DNA of 45,040 nucleotides from Candidatus Bathyarchaeota archaeon A05DMB-3. GTDB lineage: Archaea > Thermoproteota > Bathyarchaeia > Bathyarchaeales > Bathycorpusculaceae. The position numbers and the translations under genes were made by a program. Positions 1 through 6,930 of this stretch are shown here, one piece after another; positions within the stretch are counted from its first letter, which is position 1, and every line of letters begins with the position of its first letter. The notes below the pieces were generated by a model. It worked only from the letters and a program-made list of their open reading frames with translations. It was not told where the DNA came from and searched no databases. Location of the stretch: contig JABFQN010000013.1 of NCBI GenBank assembly GCA_019685555.1, positions 1 to 45,040 on the forward strand, read 5' to 3'.

Positions 1-1
1 C

Positions 2-91
2 GCTAAATACAAGCAACTGCTTATTGAGGATTTTAGGCTGCTTAAGGCGAAAATTGTGGAGCTGGGTTTATACAAAGATAACCCGAGGTAA
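2..91 (+). CDS. C-terminal end of a gene cut by the window edge
   Basis: An open frame runs from base 2 to a TAA at 89-91 and encodes the last 29 residues of a protein whose start lies outside the window. The fragment is lysine- and leucine-rich (ending KDNPR) and looks helical. It is too short to assign a family. Coding is inferred only from the uninterrupted frame up to the left edge and from the codon use. Confidence 0.4.
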   Translation, partial: AKYKQLLIEDFRLLKAKIVELGLYKDNPR

Positions 92-125
92 AGATAATTA
101 AGAACCATAAGCTGAATATTTTCGG

Positions 126-689
126 ATGCGCATGTTGAACAGAATTGAAAGGGAAAAGTTTCCAGCAATTATGTTCTTACTATTAGCCTTAACATTTGCA
201 GCCGTTATCGAAGGAATTGGGGCTGAGGAACTTTTCGTAATTGGAGATGGAACTTTAGGGCGCAGTGTGAACTACACCATAAAAGTACCTAAAGAGAGTA
301 AAATAGGCGATACCATACCAGTAGTCTTCGAGTTCCACATGGATAGAACTGAGAAGATTAGCTATTTCCATTTCTATGGCACCATTTGTTATGACGATTT
401 CGACAAAGAATATTTTAACATAAGCGATACAGCGTTATTGACAGAATCGTTTGAACATAAATTGGATGAAACTGAGTTTTGGATAGAACTAAAATATGAT
501 TTTTATACCGATGATGGACAAAGATTTGCCGGGTGGCATACACATTATTATGATTTCTCCAGTGCCCAAATAAGCGCATTACAATCACAACTTAACATTC
601 TCAAAGTTATAGTAGTAATTCTCATAATTGCAATAGGCATCCTAGCAATTATCACAGTCAACCTTGCAAAAAGTCATGGAAGTTTCTGA
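126..689 (+). CDS. Membrane-anchored surface protein of unknown function
   Basis: A protein of 187 residues with a hydrophobic segment at about residues 13-32 that could be a signal peptide or anchor, and a strong C-terminal transmembrane helix at about 158-180 followed by a short basic tail. The part between is polar, rich in aromatic and acidic residues and looks beta-rich, so most of the protein should be outside the cell. I do not recognise a family. ATG at 126 is used; ATG at 135 is an equally possible start. The next gene converges on it, so it is probably transcribed alone or with the cut gene upstream. Confidence 0.6.
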   Translation: MRMLNRIEREKFPAIMFLLLALTFAAVIEGIGAEELFVIGDGTLGRSVNYTIKVPKESKIGDTIPVVFEFHMDRTEKISYFHFYGTICYDDFDKEYFNISDTALLTESFEHKLDETEFWIELKYDFYTDDGQRFAGWHTHYYDFSSAQISALQSQLNILKVIVVILIIAIGILAIITVNLAKSHGSF

Positions 690-767
690 CCACATCTTCA
701 AAACCCCAAGAACCCATTAAACAAGCCTCATTTGAGCCTCTTTCAAAATAAGTTCAATCTTTCCGAG

Positions 768-1682
768 TCAGTTCAGCTTTTTGGCAGCCTTCAACTCTTT
801 TAGGATTTCGTCTGCACTTTTGTAGGTTTTCGATGGCAACTCAGCCAGTAAGTCTGCAAGTCTAACTTGTTTGCCTTCTTCGATTTCCACAAGCCTCCAG
901 CCAACCTTCTTGACAAGCATGCTCTTTGGCGCTGGATAACGTGTTTTCGCTATAATGCTTTTCACGGATTCCAAACCCACCGCACCCGTTATTTTTGGGA
1001 ATTTTCCACTTGAAAGGTACTGCATGAACCGCAGTCCATCCTCATACATGGAGAGGTTATTGAAGAACACGTAAACCGTCTTGTCTTCAGCCTCGAATTT
1101 TCTGGCTATTTCGCCAAGCCGCCGCAGTTCCTCATCCGTGTACTGATAGTAGTAGAGTTCTTTGCCTAAGCCGTGCAATCGGAAATAGGCGATTTGGCTT
1201 GTGTAGGCTGGCAAAACTCGGAGCGGGTCAGTTACGTGTACAACGTTTAGGCTGCTTAAAACTTGCTTGAGTTTTTCTACGACTTCTGGTTTTTCCCATT
1301 CTGGTCCGCGGTTTTCCCAGACAAGGGTTAAGTCTTCTCGGTTTACGTTTGCGAAGAATTTTTTCGCTTCGTTGAGTTTGTCTGGGCGGAAGGAACCCGG
1401 CGTCTGTATTAGCAGTATTTTTGCGTTTAAGGTTTTGCATATTTGTTTCATGGTTTCGAAGGCTTTCTGACTTGTTTCGTCCAGACGCATTTTTGATTTA
1501 TGGCTTATATCTTGGTGGGCTTTTACTGTGAACTCGAAGTTTTGCGGTGCTTTTTCCCGCCATCCCTCGACGGTTTCTAGGCGAGGATACTGATAAAATG
1601 TGGTGTTCAATTCCACAAGGCTGTAGTTTTCGAAGTAACGCTTCATCGAAGTTGGGAAACCGCAGCATCCAACCTTTATCAA
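768..1682 (-). CDS. DUF72 family protein (YecE-like TIM barrel)
   Basis: A protein of 304 residues with the usual DUF72 landmarks: a GCCGF strand near residue 5, ELNTTFYQYP near 24-33, TVKAHQDISH near 52-61 and FNNLSMYEDGL in the C-terminal half. The family folds as a TIM barrel and is widespread, but its reaction is not established; the conserved acidic and histidine residues suggest an enzyme. The start is a TTG at 1682, 12 bases after the stop of the regulator gene upstream, so the two are probably one operon. Length fits the family (about 240-300) with a slightly long C-terminus. Confidence 0.85.
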   Translation of the reverse strand: MIKVGCCGFPTSMKRYFENYSLVELNTTFYQYPRLETVEGWREKAPQNFEFTVKAHQDISHKSKMRLDETSQKAFETMKQICKTLNAKILLIQTPGSFRPDKLNEAKKFFANVNREDLTLVWENRGPEWEKPEVVEKLKQVLSSLNVVHVTDPLRVLPAYTSQIAYFRLHGLGKELYYYQYTDEELRRLGEIARKFEAEDKTVYVFFNNLSMYEDGLRFMQYLSSGKFPKITGAVGLESVKSIIAKTRYPAPKSMLVKKVGWRLVEIEEGKQVRLADLLAELPSKTYKSADEILKELKAAKKLN

Positions 1683-1694
1683 AGTGTTTCACGT

Positions 1695-2462
1695 TTAAGT
1701 GCTTACTTTTGGCGGCGGACGAACGGCTTTTCCAAGTTTTCTGTGCAGCGCAATACGGTAAAGTTTCCGCAGAGACTTTACAAGCTGCTCAACGGTTGGC
1801 AACGCCGAATAGATTAGGGGTATGCGGTCATATTCCGCTAATTGAATCGAGTATTGGTCTGGTTTGACGCCGTGGAAAACAACCACTCTTGGTTTTAGAC
1901 TACTCATTCGCACCAGCATCATAGGCGTATTTTCGTTTCCAATGTTTGTGAATATGAGGGCTCTTTCAGTTGTGGCGCCGAAAAGCTGCGAATACTCAAA
2001 ACCCGAAAGCGTTTCAACTGTTTTTTTGCTGTCGACAACAGTGTAGCCGTAAACCTCCTTAACGTTTAGGCTTGAACACGCCGCAATTTCGCCTTTAATG
2101 GCTTTACACAAATATTCAACACGAACTGGAATTGGAAACTCCCGCAAATCCACAACAGCCATGCTAGGCGAACTGGTGAGTTTGGCAAATTCGCGGATAA
2201 AACGGCTTCCCCTCTCCTCATCAATCTTCAACAAAGCCCAAACAAATCGCCGCACAAATTTTGTGCCCGGGCTTTTTCTTCGTCCACTTTCATAGTCGCT
2301 TATTACAGAAGGCGAAAGCGTCATCTTATCTGAAAGGGTTGTCTGCGAAACAGCGAAAAGTTCCCGCCACTTTCGCATGGTGGCTCCAGGCTTGCTCGAA
2401 AGGATAATTTCGCCGGCGATTCTTCTTGCCAGAACTTCGCGAATGCTGGGAGACACAGACAT
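1695..2462 (-). CDS. Archaeal HTH (Cro/CI-type) transcriptional regulator, COG1709-like
   Basis: A protein of 255 residues. Residues about 31-80 form a Cro/CI-type helix-turn-helix, with the typical VSQTTLSDK first helix and SPSVISDYESGRR recognition helix. The remaining 170 residues form a C-terminal domain seen in a conserved archaeal regulator family; its ligand is unknown. A purine-rich GGAAGGTAA lies upstream of the ATG at 2462. It is the first gene of a probable two-gene operon with the DUF72 gene, 12 bases downstream. Family assignment rests on the HTH plus the domain order and length; the regulated genes cannot be read from the sequence. Confidence 0.8.
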   Translation of the reverse strand: MSVSPSIREVLARRIAGEIILSSKPGATMRKWRELFAVSQTTLSDKMTLSPSVISDYESGRRKSPGTKFVRRFVWALLKIDEERGSRFIREFAKLTSSPSMAVVDLREFPIPVRVEYLCKAIKGEIAACSSLNVKEVYGYTVVDSKKTVETLSGFEYSQLFGATTERALIFTNIGNENTPMMLVRMSSLKPRVVVFHGVKPDQYSIQLAEYDRIPLIYSALPTVEQLVKSLRKLYRIALHRKLGKAVRPPPKVST

Positions 2463-2635
2463 GTAAGCGTTACCTTCCAGTCCGCCATTTTCTCCCTAAG
2501 CATGCAAGTATAAAACTGTACCGCTTTTAACTACACTTCATTTTCAGTCTTCTCGCTTGAATACTATTCGAGCATAAGTTCTAAAAATGGAAAAAGCGTA
2601 AATGGATGTGACGAAAGCGCGTAGAGGATGCTGGA

Positions 2636-2713
2636 ATGAAACTGGAAGATTACATAGTTATAGCTGGTCTACTGATTTTTATACTTGACAATATTGCTTC
2701 ATGGCCAATCTAA
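2636..2713 (+). CDS. Very small hydrophobic ORF, possibly the first half of a split small membrane protein
   Basis: ATG at 2636 follows a good GAGG ribosome binding site at 2624-2627. It opens 25 residues (MKLEDYIVIAGLL...) containing one hydrophobic helix and ends just inside the next small ORF. The good ribosome binding site and the helix are the only support. It may be one transmembrane helix of a two-helix hairpin protein whose frame is broken at about 2700. The 388-base gap between the regulator at 2462 and the gene ending at 2851 holds only these two small frames. Confidence 0.3.
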   Translation: MKLEDYIVIAGLLIFILDNIASWPI

Positions 2714-2829
2714 ATCTTGATACAACTATTGTGGGGCTTGTTCTTATCGTAGTGGGTTTGATGGCTGGCGGTGAGACTCTCAAGAAAAGTAAGCCAGAGT
2801 CTTTGTCCCAAAGTGCAGAAAAGAAATAA
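2701..2829 (+). CDS. Small single-helix membrane protein, 42 residues
   Basis: ATG at 2701 opens 42 residues: a short polar start, one hydrophobic helix (IVGLVLIVVGLMAGG, about residues 10-24) and a charged, serine/lysine-rich tail. It overlaps the preceding 25-residue ORF by 13 bases in another frame and has no ribosome binding site of its own, so it would depend on translational coupling or on a frameshift from the first ORF. No family is recognised. It could be a decayed or frameshifted two-helix protein. Confidence 0.35.
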   Translation: MANLNLDTTIVGLVLIVVGLMAGGETLKKSKPESLSQSAEKK

Positions 2830-2850
2830 TGGAAAAAGAAAGGGAATGGG

Positions 2851-4002
2851 TTAGATGATGGATTCTCTGTTGAGTGGAAAAGCTGTCGTAGCCCTAATAT
2901 CTTCAGCGCCCAAGACGAACTGGGTGACTCTGTTTAAGCCTATGCCGCAACCCGAATGCAGAACATTGTGCGTCTTGTAGAAGTCAAGGTACCAGTCAAA
3001 GTCTTCTATGCTTCCGCCTTTTTCGACAAGCTGCTTAAACATTGTTGAGTTCACAAGCCTTTCATAAAGCCTTTCATATCGGTATTCCCTTTCAGCTGCG
3101 CCAACCGCCTCTCCGCTCATTGGTAAAAGCAGGTCTGCGCTGTTTACAATCTCTGGGTTTTCGTCGTTTTCCCGCATGTTAAAGAATTTTATGGCTTTTG
3201 GGAAGTGGGTGATAAACAGTGGTTTGTTTCCGTTCATTTGGATAAGGGATTTTTCATGGTGGCTTTTCAAGTCGTCGCCCCATTTGACGCCGTAATCTGC
3301 TAATAGTCCAACTGCCTCTGTGTACGTTATCTTTTCAAACGGTTTTTTAACTCTCTTAAGCCTTTCAACGTCCACGTTTAAAAGCTGAAGCTCCCTTTCT
3401 CTTTCGCTGAGGACGCAGCCAATCATGGAGCAAATGACGCCTTCAATGTGTTCCAGCAACTCTTTGAAGTTTCCCGCAAACTCCAACTCTACGAGGGTGA
3501 ACTCTGTCAAGTGGCGCTCATCAACTGCGTTTTCAGCCCTAAAACTTGGTCCAATACACCAGACCTTGCCGAGGAAAGGTGTGAGAACTTCAAGATAAAG
3601 TTGGGCTGTTTGGCTTAAGTATCGCCTATGTCCAAAATAGTCCACTTCAAACATTGTTGCAATGTTTTCGCATGCCCCCGTCGCCTTTGTCAAGTGGGGA
3701 ACAACAACCTCGACGAAACCATGTTCTTCAAAGTATTTTCTGGCTCCTTTTAGAAGGCTTGACTCGATTTTGACGGCGGCGTTCAACTCTGCTGTTGGAA
3801 GCAGTTTATGTCGGTTTTTCGTGTCTTTTAGAAGGTTTAAAGCTTTTCCACTGGTTTTTTCAGAAGTTTTTCTAATCTCACTAAGTTGGGTCTCCACGAC
3901 CCACACCGAGCATTCAAGGTTCAACCATATAAGCCTTTTCGACAAGCCTATGCAAAAAGCGAGAACATCATGGTCCGCGTTGGAAGCGTTCACGATTTTC
4001 AA
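2851..4002 (-). CDS. AsnRS-like class II synthetase catalytic core without anticodon-binding domain
   Basis: A protein of 383 residues that aligns by eye with the catalytic domain of archaeal asparaginyl/aspartyl-tRNA synthetases: the core starts near residue 78, motif 2 is GPSFRAE...RHLTEF at about 151-168, and motif 3 is GCGIGLNR at about 351-358. The N-terminal OB-fold that reads the anticodon is absent; about 75 unrelated residues stand in its place. Relatives lacking that domain include the archaeal asparagine synthetase AS-AR, so it may make asparagine or act on another substrate rather than charge tRNA. Candidate starts are TTG 4002 or GTG 3993; a shared TATA-like TAAATATT at 4020-4028 fits a near-leaderless message. 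Confidence 0.8.
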   Translation of the reverse strand: MKIVNASNADHDVLAFCIGLSKRLIWLNLECSVWVVETQLSEIRKTSEKTSGKALNLLKDTKNRHKLLPTAELNAAVKIESSLLKGARKYFEEHGFVEVVVPHLTKATGACENIATMFEVDYFGHRRYLSQTAQLYLEVLTPFLGKVWCIGPSFRAENAVDERHLTEFTLVELEFAGNFKELLEHIEGVICSMIGCVLSERERELQLLNVDVERLKRVKKPFEKITYTEAVGLLADYGVKWGDDLKSHHEKSLIQMNGNKPLFITHFPKAIKFFNMRENDENPEIVNSADLLLPMSGEAVGAAEREYRYERLYERLVNSTMFKQLVEKGGSIEDFDWYLDFYKTHNVLHSGCGIGLNRVTQFVLGAEDIRATTAFPLNRESII

Positions 4003-4051
4003 AGAAGCTGTTAAAGATGTAAATATTTAACCCTTTTACAAAATACTATGG

Positions 4052-4756
4052 TTGACCGAAATGCAGTTCACGGTTTATTGGTGTGCCGAAGTCGCTGCAA
4101 AGTTCCCAGAACTAGCCGTAAGCATAGGCACAATAAACAACGTGTCTGTGAAAAGGGAAAACGTGGAGATTCGGGAGCTAAGAAGAGCTTTATATCTGGA
4201 GGTAAAGGCGAAACACGACGTTGAAAAGCTTAAGGAAAACCCGGTTGTCCGAGCCTACAGAGACTTCTACTGGAAACTAGGCATAGACCCCACAAAAACA
4301 AGACCGTCAGGCGAAGCACTGCTGAGACGTGTTTTACACGGCTATGAGCTGCCCACAATTTCAACAGCCGTGGACGCCTACAATTTGGCTTCGATGAAAA
4401 CCATAATTCCCATAAGCGGCTTCGACAAGAATAGGCTTTCCCCACCTTTCAACGTACGGTTTGCAGAAGACAACGAGCCTTTCACCGGAATCGGAACCGA
4501 AAAGCCTACAGCATTAAAAAGTAATATGCTGGTTTTGGCTGACACAAAAAGGGTTTTGTGCATTTACCCCCACAGAGACGCAGACCAGACAAAAATCACA
4601 GAGAAAACAAAAAACATACTGCTTGTGGGATATGGCGCGCCTGGAATAACCGAACAGCAGCTGGAAGAGGCGGTCGGAACAGCTTTAAATTATATTAGAG
4701 CAACTTGCGGCGGTGAGATTGAGACAATAAAGGTTTTTAAGCCTATATCCAAATAG
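4052..4756 (+). CDS. B3/B4 tRNA-binding domain protein (PheRS-beta editing-domain relative)
   Basis: A protein of 234 residues matching stand-alone B3/B4 proteins, homologous to the editing domain of the phenylalanyl-tRNA synthetase beta subunit. Recognisable parts are YRDFYWKLGIDPTKTRPS (about 69-86), the RRVLHGYELPTISTAVDAYN stretch after it, and GYGAPGIT near 197-204. Stand-alone members are thought to hydrolyse mischarged aminoacyl-tRNA, but this is not proven for most. It is divergent from the AsnRS-like gene across about 50 bases and 2 bases upstream of pyrF. TTG 4052 or ATG 4061 could be the start; there is no ribosome binding site and the TATA-like box at 4020-4028 suggests a leaderless message. 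Confidence 0.85.
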   Translation: MTEMQFTVYWCAEVAAKFPELAVSIGTINNVSVKRENVEIRELRRALYLEVKAKHDVEKLKENPVVRAYRDFYWKLGIDPTKTRPSGEALLRRVLHGYELPTISTAVDAYNLASMKTIIPISGFDKNRLSPPFNVRFAEDNEPFTGIGTEKPTALKSNMLVLADTKRVLCIYPHRDADQTKITEKTKNILLVGYGAPGITEQQLEEAVGTALNYIRATCGGEIETIKVFKPISK

Positions 4757-4758
4757 GT

Positions 4759-5559
4759 GTGGGGTGCCTTCGGGTCTTGTCTTTCCGCGATAGAATAGAG
4801 ACGATAGCAAAAAACAAGAAGACAAACATTGTTTTAGCTTTGGATTTCCCCTATGAAAAGCCGGAAAACCGTCATACTCTCTATGAAAAAGCTGAACGTG
4901 TTTTGGAAGCGGTGCATCCATATATTTGCGCGGTGAAAATTAATTACCACCTCATTCTGCCATTAGGCATTTTTGATGGTTTGCAGAAACTTTTGGAAAA
5001 AGTGCACGAAAAGGAGCTTATGGCAATCGTGGATTCAAAGATAAACGATATAGGCGCCACAAATCATGTTATCGCCCAATACTATTTTGCTGCGGGCTTC
5101 GACGCGTTAATAGCGAACCCCTTCGTCGGGTGGGAGGAAGGATTAAAACCCACATTTGAGGTTGCAAGAAAACTGCAGAAGGGCGTAATCCTTCTCATTT
5201 ACATGAGCCATAAGGGGGCGAGCGAAGGCTACGGACAAACAGTTGTCGACACAGAAACAGGATGGAAAACACCACAATACCTTATATTCGCGAAGAAAGC
5301 ATCCAAATGGGGCGCTGACGGCGTTGTTGTCGGCGCTACATACCCTGAAAAGATAAAGGAAGTCCACCAAGTACTCGACGGAAAAATCCCAATCTACTCG
5401 CCGGGCATCGGGCCCCAAGGCGGAATAATTGAATCAGCGTTGCGGGCGGGTACACGCTTTCTCATCGTGGGGCGGGCGATAACCCTTGCAGAAAACCCAG
5501 CGGATTCCGCCGAAAAAATTAGGAATCTTGCTTGGCAGTGCCTAACAACTCGTTACTAG
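4759..5559 (+). CDS. pyrF: Orotidine 5'-phosphate decarboxylase
   Basis: A protein of 266 residues for the last step of UMP synthesis, decarboxylation of OMP. Landmarks: LALDFP near 27-31, CAVKIN near 58-62, and the catalytic D-x-K-x-x-D-I motif as D92, K94, D97; later SPGIGPQGG and the phosphate-binding IVGRAI near the C-terminus. The length is nearer the longer subgroup of the family than the short archaeal enzymes of about 215 residues. A GTG start at 4759 lies 2 bases after the B3/B4 stop, so the two are co-transcribed. The other pyrimidine gene here, pyrC, is 7 kb away. Confidence 0.93.
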   Translation: MGCLRVLSFRDRIETIAKNKKTNIVLALDFPYEKPENRHTLYEKAERVLEAVHPYICAVKINYHLILPLGIFDGLQKLLEKVHEKELMAIVDSKINDIGATNHVIAQYYFAAGFDALIANPFVGWEEGLKPTFEVARKLQKGVILLIYMSHKGASEGYGQTVVDTETGWKTPQYLIFAKKASKWGADGVVVGATYPEKIKEVHQVLDGKIPIYSPGIGPQGGIIESALRAGTRFLIVGRAITLAENPADSAEKIRNLAWQCLTTRY

Positions 5560-5641
5560 GTTTATTTTCTAATTTGATACAATGGACTACATGTTAAAAA
5601 TTAACCATTAGCATTTGACATCGGAATTGTAAGCTTCCCTA

Positions 5642-5794
5642 TTAGCGTTCTTTTCTTTCCCATAACTCTTTTTTGAGCAAGTCTCTGACCGCTGACCTTA
5701 TGGCGGCGCTTCTGCTGGGATACATGTTTGCCCTAACAAGTTCATCTAATCCCTCAAGATAAGCTTCTGGCAACAGTACTGTTACAAGTTTCAC
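5642..5794 (-). CDS. Small ribbon-helix-helix (CopG-like) DNA-binding protein, 50 residues
   Basis: A 50-residue gene with a GTG start at 5792-5794 and a GGTGA ribosome binding site just upstream. The protein begins with a short beta strand (KLVTVLLPE), then helix A (AYLEGLDELVRANMYPS), then a second helix opened by SRSAAIRSAVRDLL. This is the complete ribbon-helix-helix plan with the usual strand-S/T-R-S-x-A-I-R pattern, ending in a charged tail. RHH proteins bind palindromic DNA as dimers. A perfect palindrome lies 16 bases upstream of its start, so self-repression is likely. Confidence 0.8.
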   Translation of the reverse strand: MKLVTVLLPEAYLEGLDELVRANMYPSRSAAIRSAVRDLLKKELWERKER

Positions 5795-5809
5795 AGCTTC
5801 TCACCCCAA

Positions 5810-5831
5810 ACATGTTATGCTTATAACATGT
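5810..5831. promoter_or_regulatory. Perfect 9-bp inverted repeat, probable operator of the RHH gene
   Basis: Arms ACATGTTAT (5810-5818) and ATAACATGT (5823-5831) are exact reverse complements separated by GCTT. On the minus strand a TATA box (CTTATATTTG, 5844-5835) lies just upstream, which puts the predicted transcription start inside or beside the palindrome. The site is between the stop of the gene upstream (5847) and the RHH start (5794). Position and symmetry fit a repressor site bound by the RHH protein itself. Confidence 0.7.
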
Positions 5832-5846
5832 GGCAAATATAAGACT

Positions 5847-6194
5847 TTAACCAAGTTTTCCTGTTAAGCTTTCCTCTGCCGTCTGCAGTTCCTTCATAAC
5901 ATTCTTAAACGTTTTAGGTATATCCTCTATGTGGAGTGCGCGGCGTCGGACGCCTTCTTGAACAGTTCCAGCCGCTATTAGGAGACTGCCAACCACATCG
6001 CTTATGACTGGTTCTGGAAAAACTATCAGCGCCAAGCCCAGCTTGATAAGCCATGGTTTTTCACCGTTTTTCCAGAGCTTTTTCGTAGTCTTCACTTCTT
6101 TCACCGCGTCCGCCATAGAATGCAGAAAGTCAATATAGTCTTCGTTTAGCTCTTTTAAAGCTTCAGTTAAAGTTTTTATCTCGTTGGTTTTCAT
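5847..6194 (-). CDS. Hypothetical protein, 115 residues, with one hydrophobic helix
   Basis: The protein has a helical, charged N-terminal half with a possible coiled-coil (residues about 8-35), then a hydrophobic stretch at about 50-75 (LIKLGLALIVFPEP...LLIAAGTV) and a charged C-terminal helix. It may be a peripheral or single-pass membrane protein. No family is recognised. The ATG at 6194 is preceded by GGGAG, part of the 10-base palindrome GGGAGCTCCC (6197-6206). The RHH gene follows downstream but has its own promoter signals. Confidence 0.6.
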   Translation of the reverse strand: MKTNEIKTLTEALKELNEDYIDFLHSMADAVKEVKTTKKLWKNGEKPWLIKLGLALIVFPEPVISDVVGSLLIAAGTVQEGVRRRALHIEDIPKTFKNVMKELQTAEESLTGKLG

Positions 6195-6460
6195 ATGGGA
6201 GCTCCCTACACGCTTAAAGACTATAAAGGGTGTGGTTCTTAGAAAAACTTTAACCCCTCAAGACTGGTTTCTGCATGGGTTTTTAGACGGGAAAAGACGG
6301 CAGTTTTTAAAAATCCCACTCAAACCATGATGGTTTTGCCGCTGGTCTTTATATTTGATGCGTGAAAATTTTGCAAGTGGGAGAAATGGTTTTCCACCGA
6401 AAGTATTATTTTTGGAACTTATAACTGAAGTATGCTTAATAAGGCGTTGAGGTTTGCTGT

Positions 6461-6907
6461 TTGCCAACGGAAGAACGTTACGGTTTCATTTTACTTTCCG
6501 ACGAGAAATGGTGGAATAGGCTTTGTGAAAGAAACAGAAGCGGCAGCAAAACCAACGCTTTCGTGCGGCGAAACCTTGTCGGACCCCTCGAAGCCCAAAA
6601 ACTTCTGTTTTATGTTAAGCGTCCGTCCATGCAAATTAAGGGAGTTGCAGACTTCATTGAACGTGTTGCTGGAGACTACAAAGAGCTTTGGGAAAAATAC
6701 GGCAGCGAAACATGCATAAACTCCTTCGACGAATATTTGGTTTTTCTAAGGGGAAGACGAAAAGCCACTTTCATTAGGTTTTCCAACTTCTGCGAATTCG
6801 AAGTTCCCATTTCAATAGAAGCTCTCAAAAAAGTTTTAGGTATTTTAAAAATTCCGCGAGGCGGCAAATACATAAGTCATGAGGCATTAAACAAATTAAT
6901 CAAGTAA
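6461..6907 (+). CDS. Conserved hypothetical protein, possibly PUA-like (DUF365-type)
   Basis: A protein of 148 residues. Its strand-rich centre (AQKLLFYVKRPSMQIKGVADF..., about 44-65) followed by a helical stretch with DYKELWEKYG and a late strand RKATFIRFSNF resembles small PUA-like/DUF365 archaeal proteins that contact modified RNA or DNA, but I could not confirm this by eye. The start is TTG 6461 with GAGG about 8 bases upstream. It ends 23 bases before guaA and is probably in the same transcript. About 265 bases separate it from the divergent gene at 6194; they hold only promoter-like AT-rich sequence. Confidence 0.7.
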   Translation: MPTEERYGFILLSDEKWWNRLCERNRSGSKTNAFVRRNLVGPLEAQKLLFYVKRPSMQIKGVADFIERVAGDYKELWEKYGSETCINSFDEYLVFLRGRRKATFIRFSNFCEFEVPISIEALKKVLGILKIPRGGKYISHEALNKLIK

Positions 6908-6930
6908 CAGTTAGAATGGAGTGGGTTTAA

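Noticed and set aside
2561-2576. Hairpin near 2555-2576 (GCTTGAA...TTCGAGC) as a terminator or RNA element
   Set aside because: The stem is only seven pairs with one G-T pair, lacks a following U-run, and its position between divergent genes gives no clear role.
4048-4100. ATG at 4048 as start of the B3/B4 gene
   Set aside because: It is in a different frame from the B3/B4 protein and its own frame has no family similarity. TTG 4052 or ATG 4061 fit the protein.
6432-6719. Plus-strand open frame of 95 codons overlapping the gene at 6461
   Set aside because: It overlaps the better frame that has a ribosome binding site and ordered secondary structure, and its translation is low-complexity and unlike a protein family.
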